Positions 17,027-25,642 are shown, counted from the first letter of the stretch. The stretch is 64,000 bases of DNA from Clostridium sp. AM30-24 (GCF_003480435.1 NZ_QUJB01000002.1:182122-246121); one strand, 5' to 3'. The notes: generated from the sequence alone by a model not told the origin. Numbers and translations: made by a program.

Positions 17027-17341
17027 ATGTTTCGGACGATATCGATGCAGCAGTTGGAGCATCTTCTGGACGGGGAGCGGACATTCACATTGCTGGATGT
17101 GCGGGAACAGCGGGAATATGAGGCGGGACATCTTCTGGGGGCTGTAAACCTGCCTTATGAAGAGCTGGACGAAGTGGAGAGCTGTATCTCAAAAGACCGC
17201 CCTGTGGTTATCTATTGCGCCTACGGGGGTCAGAGCCTTCTGGCAGCGAGAGAACTTGCGGGGCGCGGGTATGACACGGTGAATGCGCTTGGAGGCCTTT
17301 ATTATTATAGAGGAAAATATTATGTGACGTGTAAAGAGTAA
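17027..17341 (+). CDS. Rhodanese-like domain protein
   Basis: 104 residues forming a single rhodanese domain: LLDVREQREYEAGHLLGAVNLPYEEL, then the active-site loop VIYCAYGGQS with the catalytic Cys. Such proteins transfer sulfane sulfur through a persulfide on that Cys. The loop is of the length usual for sulfur transferases, but no acceptor pathway gene is adjacent. The start at 17027 follows AGGAGA; the upstream in-frame extension has no ribosome site and overlaps the region after the repeat. It is expected to be cytoplasmic and monocistronic. Confidence 0.85.
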   Translation: MFRTISMQQLEHLLDGERTFTLLDVREQREYEAGHLLGAVNLPYEELDEVESCISKDRPVVIYCAYGGQSLLAARELAGRGYDTVNALGGLYYYRGKYYVTCKE

Positions 17342-17360
17342 GACATCCGCGGTCATAACG

Positions 17361-17410
17361 GTATCATACGGAATTTTCAGTTCAGAAAATTCCTACCCAT
17401 GAAAAGTAAC
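17361..17410. repeat. Palindromic repeat, family B copy 2 (inverted)
   Basis: The reverse complement of this stretch matches 4816-4865: the 32-base core (17367-17398) differs from copy 1 by one base, and the flanking GTTACT is also shared. It lies just after the rhodanese gene. Confidence 0.8.
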
Positions 17411-17490
17411 AGACATTTCCGTAAAGCAGTGGATCTATCCGGCGGGGATTGACAGAGAGAGCGCGAACCCTTAAAATTAAATGGAATACA

Positions 17491-17562
17491 GCCATCTGGT
17501 GAAAAAGTCCGGATGGCGTGAAACTAAACAATATCGTAACTGCGCGGATTACCGGCAGTTAC
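17491..17562 (+). other. Two hairpins in the leader of the THUMP methyltransferase gene
   Basis: GCCATCTGG/CCGGATGGC (17491-17517) and GTAACTGC/GCAGTTAC (17536-17562) form two successive stems within 100 bases of the TTG start. Neither is followed by a T-tract. Function unknown; they may affect mRNA stability or initiation. Confidence 0.45.
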
Positions 17563-17590
17563 ACGATACATCAGAACGGAGAAAATCAGA

Positions 17591-18745
17591 TTGAATACAT
17601 TTGAATTAATCGTCCCATGCCATTTCGGTCTGGAGGCAGTCATGAAAAAGGAGATCCAGGATCTCGGATATGAGGTCAGTCAGGTGGAGGATGGCCGTGT
17701 GACGTTTATCGGCGATGCGGAGGCGATCTGCCGCGCCAATATTTTCCTCAGAACAACAGAGCGCGTACTCTTGAAAGTCGGCAGCTTCCATGCAGAGACA
17801 TTTGAGGACCTGTTTCAGGGAACCCGGGCGATTCCGTGGGAGGAATACCTTCCGAAGGACGCGAAATTCTGGGTCGCGAAGGCGTCCTCTATCAAGAGTA
17901 AGCTTTTCAGCCCGTCGGATATCCAGTCTATCATGAAAAAGGCCATGGTAGAGCGGATGAAAAAGGCATACGGGATCGAGTGGTTCCCGGAGAACGGTGC
18001 GAGCTTCCCGCTCCGTGTCTTCCTTCACAAGGATACGGTGACGGTGGCTCTTGATACGACGGGTGAGTCCCTGCATAAGCGCGGTTACCGCACGCTCACA
18101 AGTAAAGCGCCGATCACAGAGACTCTGGCGGCGGCACTCATCATGCTGACTCCGTGGAAGAGCGACCGCATCCTCGTGGATCCGTTCTGCGGAAGCGGCA
18201 CCTTCCCGATCGAGGCGGCGATGATCGCGGCCAATATGGCACCGGGAATGAACCGGGAGTTCCTTTCTGAGGACTGGAAACATCTGATTCCGAGAAAATG
18301 CTGGTATGACGCAATGGACGAGGCGAATGATCTCGTGGATCTCTCCGTCCAGACAGATATTCAGGGCTATGACATCGACGGCGATATCATCCGCGCAGCG
18401 AGGGCAAACGCAAAGGCGGCGGGAGTGGATGAACTGATCCATTTCCAGCAGAGGTCCGTCAGCGAGCTGAGCCACCCGAAAAAGTACGGATTCCTGATCA
18501 CGAACCCGCCGTACGGTGAGCGAATCGAGGAGAAGAAGAACCTGCCGGAATTATATAAGACCATCGGTGAGCGGTTTGCAGCACTGGATTCCTGGTCAGC
18601 CTATATCATCACGGCCTACGAGGATACCGAGCGGTATATCGGCCGCAAGGCAGATAAGAACCGGAAGATCTACAATGGTATGATGAAGACCTACTTCTAC
18701 CAGTTCTTAGGACCGAAGCCGCCGAGAAAACGTGAGGATCGATGA
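17591..18745 (+). CDS. THUMP-domain RNA N2-guanine methyltransferase (RlmL/TrmN-like)
   Basis: 384-residue class I SAM-dependent methyltransferase. The N-terminal half contains a THUMP RNA-binding domain (about 45-155). The catalytic half has the SAM motif VDPFCGSGTFPIEAA (about residue 195) and the base-flipping motif TNPPYGER (about 310), typical of N2-guanine methylation in 23S rRNA or tRNA. The Clostridial single-domain form lacks the second methyltransferase half of E. coli RlmL. The start is TTG at 17591 with GGAG nine bases upstream. The last four bases overlap the start of the protease gene (ATGA), so the two are coupled. Confidence 0.9.
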   Translation: MNTFELIVPCHFGLEAVMKKEIQDLGYEVSQVEDGRVTFIGDAEAICRANIFLRTTERVLLKVGSFHAETFEDLFQGTRAIPWEEYLPKDAKFWVAKASSIKSKLFSPSDIQSIMKKAMVERMKKAYGIEWFPENGASFPLRVFLHKDTVTVALDTTGESLHKRGYRTLTSKAPITETLAAALIMLTPWKSDRILVDPFCGSGTFPIEAAMIAANMAPGMNREFLSEDWKHLIPRKCWYDAMDEANDLVDLSVQTDIQGYDIDGDIIRAARANAKAAGVDELIHFQQRSVSELSHPKKYGFLITNPPYGERIEEKKNLPELYKTIGERFAALDSWSAYIITAYEDTERYIGRKADKNRKIYNGMMKTYFYQFLGPKPPRKREDR

Positions 18746-20196
18746 GAAGCCGAAGGCGGAAGAAAAGAAGATATAGCCGTCTTCCAGTGGTGGCTGTGAT
18801 CCTGACAGCGGCAGTGGCGGCGCTTGCTGCCCTGTATACAGTGAGACAGAAACCGATGGACCTGGCAGGCGGGGAGAAACAAAGCCTTGTAGGGAAAGAA
18901 AGTTCTGAACCGGAAGAGCAGAAAGCGGAACAAAAACAGAAAGAACCGGTACTGGAAACAATGCGGGCAACAGAAGCAGTGCAGGAAACGGAACCGGTTA
19001 CAGAGCAGGACCCGGCGGAACTTCCGTCGTCCTACGATATCCGTGACCATCGTACCGTCACGGTCTCCGATCAGGGAGATCTCGGCACCTGCTGGGCGTT
19101 TGCAGCGCTGAAGGCGGTGGAGACTTCCATGCCGGGATCCATGGCGGTGCCGCTCTCGGCAGACCATATGTCGATCCACAACAGCTTCAGGATCAGCCAG
19201 AACTCCGGCGGCGATTACAGCATGGCGATGGCGTATCTTTTAGCCTGGCAGGGTCCTGTCCCTGAGACGGAGGATCCCTATGGGGACAGCACCTCGCCGG
19301 ACGGACTGGAACCAGTCTGCCATGTTCAGGAGATCCGGATCCTGCCGGGAAAGGATTATGATGCGGTAAAGCGGGCGGTCCTCCGGTATGGTGGTGTCCA
19401 GACCTCCATCTATCTCCCGTCAGAAAACCGCGGCGGTGACGGAAATGTCTGCTACAAAGGCAGTGAGGAGCCGAACCATGATACGGTGATCATCGGCTGG
19501 GATGATGCTTATCCCAGAGAGAGATTTTCGTCGGCACCGGAATCGGACGGCGCATTCCTCTGCGTGAACAGCTGGGGCGAGTCCTTTGGGGACGGCGGCT
19601 TTTTCCATGTGTCCTACGAGGACAGCCGCATCGCGGAGAGCGGTATCACATATTGCGGCATCGAATCTGCAGAGAATTATGACCAGAATTACCAGAGTGA
19701 CCTCTGTGGCTGGACCGGGCAGATGGGCTTCGGTGAGCCGGAGGCCTGGATGACCAATGTATATACGGCAAAGTCTGATGAGACTCTGGAGGCAGTGGGC
19801 TTTTATGCCACCGCGCCGGATACAGAATACGAGGTATATGTGTTTGAAGGGGACAGCTTCCGTGAACATGTGGAAAACAATGAAAAATTTCAGACGGACA
19901 GTGGAAAAGTATTGGCATCCGGGGTACTGACGGACACGGGATTTTATACGGTCAGTCTTGAAAAGCCCTGGATACTGGATGCGGGAGAAATATTTGCTGT
20001 GACAGTCAGGATCCGCACGCAGGGTATGACTCAGCCGGTGGCGGTGGAGTACGCCGGGAGCGGACGTACCGGAAATGTTGACATAAGCGACGGCGAGGGG
20101 TATATTAGTTTTGATGGCTCTGTGTGGGAGCGGACGGAGACGTCCAAGGGATGCAATGTGTGCCTGAAAGCCTACAGCCGAAAAAAAGGAAAGTGA
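18742..20196 (+). CDS. Membrane-anchored papain-like cysteine protease with C-terminal lectin-like domain
   Basis: 484 residues. A basic N-terminus and one hydrophobic segment (about 14-34) anchor it facing outward; a Glu/Lys/Gln-rich linker follows (40-90). Residues 95-310 form a C1A peptidase domain with the oxyanion Gln111 and nucleophile Cys117 in DQGDLGTCWAFA, His246 in EPNHDTVIIGWDD and Asn276 in CVNSWG. Residues 315-480 resemble the beta-rich lectin-like domain often attached to such bacterial enzymes. Substrate unknown. It is placed between housekeeping genes and coupled by a four-base overlap to the methyltransferase gene. Confidence 0.88.
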   Translation: MRSRRRKKRRYSRLPVVAVILTAAVAALAALYTVRQKPMDLAGGEKQSLVGKESSEPEEQKAEQKQKEPVLETMRATEAVQETEPVTEQDPAELPSSYDIRDHRTVTVSDQGDLGTCWAFAALKAVETSMPGSMAVPLSADHMSIHNSFRISQNSGGDYSMAMAYLLAWQGPVPETEDPYGDSTSPDGLEPVCHVQEIRILPGKDYDAVKRAVLRYGGVQTSIYLPSENRGGDGNVCYKGSEEPNHDTVIIGWDDAYPRERFSSAPESDGAFLCVNSWGESFGDGGFFHVSYEDSRIAESGITYCGIESAENYDQNYQSDLCGWTGQMGFGEPEAWMTNVYTAKSDETLEAVGFYATAPDTEYEVYVFEGDSFREHVENNEKFQTDSGKVLASGVLTDTGFYTVSLEKPWILDAGEIFAVTVRIRTQGMTQPVAVEYAGSGRTGNVDISDGEGYISFDGSVWERTETSKGCNVCLKAYSRKKGK

Positions 20197-20203
20197 GAGA
20201 AGC

Positions 20204-20806
20204 ATGGAGCATAAAATTGTTTTTGCGACATCCAATGCCGGAAAGATGCGGGAGATCCGTGAGATCTTAAAAGACCTCGGGGCGGAGATCCTGTCCATGA
20301 AGGAAGCCGGTGTTGACGTTGATATTGTTGAAGATGGAGATACATTCGCAGCAAATGCGTTAATTAAGGCAAAAGCTGTGTGGGAGAAGACAGGCGGGAT
20401 CGTTCTGGCAGATGACTCCGGTCTTGTGATCGACGCACTGAATGGGGAGCCGGGTGTTTATTCCGCGCGCTATATGGGAGAAAAAACTTCCTATGAAATT
20501 AAAAACTGGAACCTGATCCATCGTCTGGATGGTGTTCCGGAGGAAAAGCGCACCGCGCGCTTCGTCTGCGTGATTGCGGCTGTTTTGCCGGATGGAAGGA
20601 CAATCACGGCGGAAGGAACCATGGAAGGCGTGATCGCCCATGAACCGGCCGGCGCAGGTGGATTCGGCTATGACCCGATCCTGATGCTGCCGGAGTACGG
20701 AAAGACATCGGCGGAAATTACCATGGATGAAAAAAATGCTATCAGCCACCGCGGAAAAGCGCTTCGGGCGATGAAGAAACGTCTTGCAGAAGAAATCGGA
20801 GAATAA
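20204..20806 (+). CDS. rdgB: XTP/dITP diphosphatase (RdgB/HAM1 family)
   Basis: 200-residue nucleotide pyrophosphatase that removes ITP, dITP and XTP from the nucleotide pool so that deaminated purines are not incorporated. Family motifs are all present: TSNAGKMREI at the N-terminus, VLADDSGL, GGFGYDP and ISHRGKA near the C-terminus. Length is normal. It lies seven bases after the protease gene and three bases before the phosphodiesterase gene in one rightward operon. Confidence 0.95.
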   Translation: MEHKIVFATSNAGKMREIREILKDLGAEILSMKEAGVDVDIVEDGDTFAANALIKAKAVWEKTGGIVLADDSGLVIDALNGEPGVYSARYMGEKTSYEIKNWNLIHRLDGVPEEKRTARFVCVIAAVLPDGRTITAEGTMEGVIAHEPAGAGGFGYDPILMLPEYGKTSAEITMDEKNAISHRGKALRAMKKRLAEEIGE

Positions 20807-20809
20807 TGT

Positions 20810-21334
20810 ATGAAAATTCTGATCGTGAGCGATACCCACAGAAGAGATGGAAATCTCAGGGAAATTATCGAGAAACAGTCCCCATTTGATATGCTAATCC
20901 ACCTGGGCGATACCGAGGGCAGCGAGGTCAACTTTAAGGAATGGGTAAATAATGACAACTGCGTGATCCATGTGGTGCGCGGAAATAATGATTTCTTCTC
21001 CCAGACAGACAAGGAGAAGGAGATCTCGATCGGAAAATACCGGGCGTTTCTGACCCATGGTCATATGTACGGCGTATCTTTTGAGCTGGAGACGATCAAA
21101 GACGAGGCGAGAGCCAGAAAAGTCGATATCGTCATGTTTGGACATACCCACAAGCCGCATCTGGAGTACTGTGAGGACGGTCTTGTTGTATTAAATCCGG
21201 GAAGTCTCTCCTATCCGAGACAGGACGGAAGAAAGCCGTCGTATATGTTGATGGAGATCGATCGGAACGGCGAGGCTCATTATACGATCTGTTATGTGGA
21301 TCAGGACAGGGATATTCCGGCGGGGCTTTATTAG
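20810..21334 (+). CDS. YfcE/MJ0936-type metallophosphodiesterase
   Basis: 174 residues of a calcineurin-like phosphoesterase: IVSDTHRRDGN (metal ligands Asp and His), HLGDTEG, VRGNNDF, LTHGHMYG and FGHTHKP. Members hydrolyse phosphodiesters in the cytoplasm; physiological substrates are mostly unknown. Pairing with rdgB directly upstream is common in Firmicutes. The ATG is three bases after the rdgB stop. Confidence 0.9.
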   Translation: MKILIVSDTHRRDGNLREIIEKQSPFDMLIHLGDTEGSEVNFKEWVNNDNCVIHVVRGNNDFFSQTDKEKEISIGKYRAFLTHGHMYGVSFELETIKDEARARKVDIVMFGHTHKPHLEYCEDGLVVLNPGSLSYPRQDGRKPSYMLMEIDRNGEAHYTICYVDQDRDIPAGLY

Positions 21335-21404
21335 ACAGGATAAGGTGGAATGTCAGCACATGGCTGGATTGTGACTCGGATTTAGAAATCACATGAAAAA
21401 GTGG

Positions 21405-21433
21405 TTGACATTCCTTGCAATCTACGGTATAAT
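21405..21433 (+). promoter_or_regulatory. Promoter of tRNA-Pro
   Basis: TTGACA (21405-21410) and TATAAT (21428-21433), 17-base spacer, 49 bases before the tRNA. Confidence 0.88.
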
Positions 21434-21482
21434 CTTAAACGCATTTAGTAAACTTTTGTTTTTAAATGCTTTGCGAAATCCC

Positions 21483-21557
21483 CGGGGTGTGGCTCAGCTT
21501 GGCTAGAGCGCCTGGTTTGGGACCAGGAAGTCGCAGGTTCGAATCCTGTCACCCCGA
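21483..21557 (+). tRNA. tRNA-Pro (TGG)
   Basis: Acceptor stem CGGGGTG/CACCCCG with discriminator A, anticodon stem CCTGG/CCAGG around loop TTTGGGA, and T-arm GGTTCGAAT. CCA is not encoded. Confidence 0.95.
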
Positions 21558-21586
21558 TTTTTATCGAAAAAAAGATAAAAAAGTTG

Positions 21587-21615
21587 TTGACAAATGAGTG
21601 GATCTGAGATATAAT
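21587..21615 (+). promoter_or_regulatory. Promoter of the tRNA-Gly/Arg/His group
   Basis: TTGACA (21587-21592) and TATAAT (21610-21615), 17-base spacer, 32 bases before tRNA-Gly. Confidence 0.88.
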
Positions 21616-21647
21616 TTCCTGGTCAGCGAAAAAAGAAAAGTTTTCCT

Positions 21648-21718
21648 GCGGGTGTAGTTCAATGGTAGAACACCAGCCTTCCAAGCTGGATACGTGGGTT
21701 CGATTCCCATCACCCGCT
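21648..21718 (+). tRNA. tRNA-Gly (TCC)
   Basis: Acceptor stem GCGGGTG/CACCCGC, anticodon stem CCAGC/GCTGG with loop CTTCCAA, discriminator T, no encoded CCA. Confidence 0.95.
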
Positions 21719-21741
21719 TTGCTTTTGCGAAAAAGCATTAT

Positions 21742-21815
<74 letters not shown>

Positions 21816-21850
21816 TTTGAAATCAAGTGCGATTTCGAATTTTATATTAT

Positions 21851-21925
21851 GGTGGGTATAGCGCAGCTGGTTAGCGCGCCAGATTGTGGCTCTGGAGGCC
21901 CAGGGTTCGAATCCCTGTATCCACC
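21851..21925 (+). tRNA. tRNA-His (GTG)
   Basis: Acceptor stem GTGGGTA/TATCCAC plus the extra 5' G (21851) opposite C73 that marks tRNA-His; anticodon loop TTGTGGC within CCAGA/TCTGG. Confidence 0.95.
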
Positions 21926-21932
21926 CGTAATT

Positions 21933-21961
21933 CCCTGGGAAGCAGTTCCCGGGGCTTTTTT
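21933..21961 (+). terminator. Terminator of the tRNA cluster
   Basis: CCCTGGGAA pairs with TTCCCGGGG around GCAG and is followed by T residues (21956-21961). Confidence 0.85.
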
Positions 21962-21982
21962 GTATTTTACGAAAGGTTAGAT

Positions 21983-22093
21983 TTGAAGGAAGATCTGGAC
22001 GTGTGCGTGGGTGCGGTGGAACATTGTCGGGAAAGCATTCTGAAGATGATTCAGGAAATAGAAAATGAACTCAACGAAAATGAAGAAAGCTGA
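21983..22093 (+). CDS. Possible 36-residue protein
   Basis: TTG start at 21983 with AAAGG five bases upstream; product begins MKEDLDVCVGAVEHC and ends acidic (NELNENEES), predicted as a single helix with heptad-like Leu/Ile spacing. The stop codon lies inside the stem of a perfect terminator hairpin, as for a short transcript that reads through from the tRNAs. Nothing else supports translation and I recognise no family. Confidence 0.35.
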   Translation: MKEDLDVCVGAVEHCRESILKMIQEIENELNENEES

Positions 22094-22121
22094 ATTTCTA
22101 TAATAGAAATTCAGCCTTTTT
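22089..22121. terminator. Perfect hairpin terminator between the small ORF and tRNA-Gln
   Basis: GCTGAATTTCTA (22089-22100) pairs perfectly with its complement ending at 22115, followed by TTTTT on the plus strand and a T-rich stretch on the minus strand, so it can also end tRNA-Gln. Confidence 0.85.
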
Positions 22122-22124
22122 CCG

Positions 22125-22196
22125 CTGGGCCAGCGGGATTCGAACCCTCGAGTGCAGGAGTCAAAGTCCTGTGCCTTACCGCTTGGCGATGGCCCA
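22125..22196 (-). tRNA. tRNA-Gln (TTG)
   Basis: Acceptor stem TGGGCCA/TGGCCCA with discriminator G, anticodon stem CAGGA/TCCTG with loop CTTTGAC. A promoter TTGTTT-N17-TAGAAT lies just upstream on the minus strand (22213-22241 approx.). Confidence 0.94.
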
Positions 22197-22344
22197 TTGC
22201 CATAACATTAGTATTCTATCATAAGACTGAAAAAAAAACAAGCAGAGGATTGGCGACTTGCCATCTGGTTTGCCATATGCTGATCTGGATGAGAAAGCGC
22301 ATGGCAGAACTGTAACTATGGTTTGACAGGAAAGGAATATAGCA

Positions 22345-22869
22345 ATGACAGAGGAAAAAACAGCAAAGGTTGTGGAAAACACAGAAAAAAACGGATCAGT
22401 CTGTTTAAAATCGAGAGGTGAGCTGGCGAGAGAACTGTTCCGGGAAGGTTACAACTGCTCCCAGGCGGTGACGCTGGCGTTTGCGGACGAGCTGGAGGCG
22501 CGGGGGATCAGCAGAGAGATGGCGGCAGGCCTGGCGTCCTCATTTGGCGGTGGTCTCGGAAGACTTCGGGAGGTATGTGGCTGTGTCAGCGGAATGGCAC
22601 TGGTCTGTGGGGCTCTGGAAGGCTATACAGACCCGAAAGCGGCAGCGGAGAAGCAGGATCACTATAAAAGGATTCAGAAGCTTGTAACGGCGTTTAAGGA
22701 CGAGAACGGCAGCTATATCTGCCGGGAACTGTTGGCTGGGATCAATACGGATACGAATCCGATGCCGGAGGCGAGAACGGAGAGCTACTATAAAAAACGC
22801 CCATGCGCAGAGCTTGCAGCCTGTGCAGCGGATATTCTGGAGAAACACTTGGAAGAACTACAGAAATAA
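22345..22869 (+). CDS. C_GCAxxG_C_C family protein
   Basis: 174 residues of the Cys-rich family named for its pattern: LFREGYNCSQAVTLAF, then FGGGLGRLREVCGCVSGMALVCG and later conserved Cys in CRELL and RPCAELAACAADIL. The Cys pattern suggests redox or metal binding, but no biochemical role is established. No membrane segment. The GCAxxG block reads GCVSGM here. It is transcribed alone, rightward, with AAAGGA upstream of the ATG. Confidence 0.85.
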   Translation: MTEEKTAKVVENTEKNGSVCLKSRGELARELFREGYNCSQAVTLAFADELEARGISREMAAGLASSFGGGLGRLREVCGCVSGMALVCGALEGYTDPKAAAEKQDHYKRIQKLVTAFKDENGSYICRELLAGINTDTNPMPEARTESYYKKRPCAELAACAADILEKHLEELQK

Positions 22870-22927
22870 AATTGAATTTCCGATCTTGAGAAGAATAGAA
22901 CTCATCTCTGAGGTATCATTATGGCAA

Positions 22928-22961
22928 CAAAAAATGACCCGTCGCAAAAGCGACGGGTCAT
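22928..22961 (-). terminator. Terminator of the first AbgT gene
   Basis: ATGACCCGTCGC (22934-22945) pairs perfectly with GCGACGGGTCAT (22950-22961). On the minus strand the stem is followed by six T residues; on the plus strand the tail is weaker. Confidence 0.87.
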
Positions 22962-23011
22962 TCTGCCTTTATATTTTACACAATAAGCTTTGCAAGCTGC
23001 TATACTCTGAA

Positions 23012-24550
23012 TTAGAGGATTCCAGCCGGAAGAGCAACGCCTACGCCCGGTCCGAACGGAAGTCCGATCATCATCCAGATAACAACTACGATGATCCATG
23101 CGATCTGAAGAACGATGGACATCGGAATCATGTTGGAGATCAGAGTACCGATCTTGAGATCCGGAACGTACTTTGTCTGAGCAACACTTAAGATCATCCA
23201 GATATATGCGGACATCGGTGTCCAGCAGTTGAACGGGGAATCACCAATTCTGTAAAGTAACTGTGTGAAGCCCGGATGGTAACCGAGGAGCATGAACATC
23301 GGAACGAAGATCGGAGCGAAAATAGCCCACTTCGCGGAACCGGAGGATACGAAGATGTTGACGAAGGAGCAGAGAAGGATGAAGGCTACACAGAGCGGAA
23401 TGCCTGTGAAACCTGCAGCCTCGAGACCATCAGCACCTGCGATCGCAAGGAGTGTACCAAGCTTTGTCCAGTTGAATAAGCCCTGGAACTGTCCACAGAA
23501 GAAGCAGAACAGAACGTAGGAACCCATAGCAGCCATCTGCTTAGACATTGCCTTGTTGACATCAACAGCGTTCTTGAATGTACCTGCAGTGAAGCCGTAT
23601 GCAAGACCGCAGAGGCAGAACAGAACGAACAGGATCGGGATCAGGCCCTTTAAGAGTGGGGATCCGATAAATGCACCGTTCTCGCCGGAAAGAAGACCGG
23701 TGAAGAATCCGATTGCAATGATGATGATGTAGATGATCGCGGTAAGAGCTGCAGCATTAAGACCTTTCTTCTGCTGCGGAGTAACTTCTTCAAGTTTTGC
23801 TTCTCCGGCACCCTCGTATTTTCCGAAACGCGGCTCGATCATATGTACGGAACAGAATCCGATAACTGCTGCGCAGAGGAAGGTGGAGAAGATCATGAAG
23901 AACCAGTTACAGGTCGGGTCAACCTGGAATGTTGTATCCGGGATGAATGCCTTGATCGCATCGTTTGTAAGACCCTGTAACAGAGTATCAGTACCGGCAA
24001 CCATCAGGTTCGCTGTGAAACCGGCCTGAGCACCTGCGTAACCAACCATCATACCAACTACCGGGTGTTTGCCAACGCCCATGTAAACGATGGCAGCCAT
24101 CGGCGGGATAACGACCATAGCTGTATCGGAAGCGATGTTTCCGACTGTACCGACGAATGCGATTACATACGGGATCATAGATGCCGGAACGTTCTTTAAG
24201 GAACTGTTCAGCATGGAGATCAGCATTCCGGACTCCTCACAGAGACCGATACCGAGTGTCATTGTGATAACCAGACCTAACGGAGCGAAACCGGTAAAGT
24301 TCTTTACCATGTTGCCTAAGATCCAGTCAACGCCGTCTTTGGAGAACAGGTTCGCAGATGTTACGACCTCTCCGGAAGCCGGGTTTGTAAGGGCAACGCC
24401 CATTACACTGAAGATGCAGCCGATGATGGCTGTGATAAGGAAAAGCCAGCAGAACAGAATCGCTGGCGGCGGCAATTTGTTACAAACTTTTTCGATACCA
24501 TCGATCAGTTTGTCCACGCCGGTTTTCTTAGCGGTAGTGTTTTCACTCAT
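23012..24550 (-). CDS. AbgT family transporter, paralogue 1
   Basis: 512-residue polytopic carrier of the AbgT family (p-aminobenzoyl-glutamate transporters, some acting as sulfonamide efflux pumps). Recognised from VCNKLPPPAILFCWLF at the N-terminus, ANLMVAGTDTLLQGLTNDAI in the middle and SGSAKWAIFAPIFVPMFMLLGYHPGFTQLLYRIGDS in the second half. AbgT carriers use the cation gradient. CAGGAGGT precedes the ATG. A close paralogue lies at 25643-27187 in the same orientation, and an M20 peptidase is next to that copy, echoing the abgA/abgB hydrolase link in E. coli. Confidence 0.9.
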   Translation of the reverse strand: MSENTTAKKTGVDKLIDGIEKVCNKLPPPAILFCWLFLITAIIGCIFSVMGVALTNPASGEVVTSANLFSKDGVDWILGNMVKNFTGFAPLGLVITMTLGIGLCEESGMLISMLNSSLKNVPASMIPYVIAFVGTVGNIASDTAMVVIPPMAAIVYMGVGKHPVVGMMVGYAGAQAGFTANLMVAGTDTLLQGLTNDAIKAFIPDTTFQVDPTCNWFFMIFSTFLCAAVIGFCSVHMIEPRFGKYEGAGEAKLEEVTPQQKKGLNAAALTAIIYIIIIAIGFFTGLLSGENGAFIGSPLLKGLIPILFVLFCLCGLAYGFTAGTFKNAVDVNKAMSKQMAAMGSYVLFCFFCGQFQGLFNWTKLGTLLAIAGADGLEAAGFTGIPLCVAFILLCSFVNIFVSSGSAKWAIFAPIFVPMFMLLGYHPGFTQLLYRIGDSPFNCWTPMSAYIWMILSVAQTKYVPDLKIGTLISNMIPMSIVLQIAWIIVVVIWMMIGLPFGPGVGVALPAGIL

Positions 24551-24932
24551 TTGAAAAACCTCCTGTAAACTTAATTTACGGGATCTAAACCCCCGAGATC
24601 CCGCTTACATAGATATTATACTATAAATGGTTCGAAAAAGCTATATATTTTTTATAAAGTGTTTATAATTTTTATTTTTAAATTAGAAAACTGGAAAAAA
24701 AGCCGGAGATTTCGCTAAATGGAATGATAAATATTTGGCAAAAATGCACAAATCAGGAAATGGCGAATATGAGAAGATTATTGCGTTTATAGTGGTTTCG
24801 TGTTAAGATAAAGTATCGTGCATGAAACGTGATGACAGATAATAAAGGAATCCTGCCTGATGGATTCAAAAGAGACTGTCGGTGGCAGCAATTGCCAATG
24901 TGCGGTTAATTGAATACCTGGGAGGATAAAAT
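24551..24932. promoter_or_regulatory. Divergent control region between AbgT 1 and the NERD gene
   Basis: Leftward: TATAAT near 24617-24622 and, within the leader, a hairpin GGGATCT/AGATCCC (24579-24602). Rightward: TTGCGT (24781-24786), 17 bases, TAAGAT (24804-24809) with the extended -10 element TG. The 120 bases between that promoter and the NERD gene show nothing recognisable. Confidence 0.55.
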
Positions 24933-25559
24933 ATGTTTGGTGGAAACTTTCAGACATGGAAACTTCATTCGGCGCAGGACTACTTTATGTTCTTTGCCTA
25001 CATACTGGCCGGTGTGCTGGTGTTCTGGCTGATCGCGAAGCACATGAACAAACAGCGGAACCATGAAAAGGCTGTAGAAAAGGTCTCCGCGCGGCTGAAA
25101 AAGATCTGCGGAAAGCCCGGTGAGGTTTTAAAGAACGCGACTTTAAATCTGCCGGAAGGAAAAATGACGTTTGACGCGGTTCTTATGGATAAGAGAGGCG
25201 TTTATCTTGTAAGAACTTACGGCTGGGGAATTAAGATATACGGAACTCCGGACGGAGCAATGTGGCGGCGAGAAGACGCAAAGAGAAAAGAAGAGTTTGA
25301 AAATCCGCTTCTGGAGCTGAAAAAAGGCGCGGAGGAGATCGCAAAGGTGATGGAAGAAAACGGAGTTCAGAACCTGAAGGTGATGCCGATGGTCGTATTC
25401 GCGGACAACTTCCAGACTCCGGAGCTGTATCTCGGATATGGTTCTTTCTCCACAACGTATCAGGAATTGAAGAACTGGTATAAAAAACAGTCGGGAGTAA
25501 AAGAAGCGCAGTACGATTACGATAAGGTTTCTTCTATTATAAAAGGACTTGCAAAATAA
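24933..25559 (+). CDS. Membrane-anchored NERD domain protein
   Basis: 208 residues. One N-terminal membrane segment (about 18-40) is followed by a short basic stretch and a NERD-like domain (about 65-170): TFDAVLMDKRGVYLVRTYGWG at the position of the usual D...ExK nuclease-like core, then ENPLLELKKGAEEIAKVM. The family is nuclease related, but the Lys/Glu core is imperfect here (VRTYGW in place of ETKNW), so nuclease activity is doubtful. GGGAGGA precedes the ATG. A terminator separates it from the second AbgT gene. Confidence 0.7.
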   Translation: MFGGNFQTWKLHSAQDYFMFFAYILAGVLVFWLIAKHMNKQRNHEKAVEKVSARLKKICGKPGEVLKNATLNLPEGKMTFDAVLMDKRGVYLVRTYGWGIKIYGTPDGAMWRREDAKRKEEFENPLLELKKGAEEIAKVMEENGVQNLKVMPMVVFADNFQTPELYLGYGSFSTTYQELKNWYKKQSGVKEAQYDYDKVSSIIKGLAK

Positions 25560-25577
25560 GAAAACGGAAGATGAATA

Positions 25578-25613
25578 AAACGGGCAGTTCCGGAATGGAG
25601 CTGCCCGTTTTTT
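25578..25613. terminator. Bidirectional terminator between NERD and AbgT 2
   Basis: AACGGGCAG pairs with CTGCCCGTT; A-run before and T-run after allow use by both convergent genes. Confidence 0.87.
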
Positions 25614-25642
25614 GACAAATCTGTTATGTACTGCCGAAAGTT

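Noticed and set aside
17606..18475. 289-codon minus-strand frame opposite the THUMP methyltransferase
   Set aside because: Shadow frame with Arg/His/Cys-rich nonsense composition.
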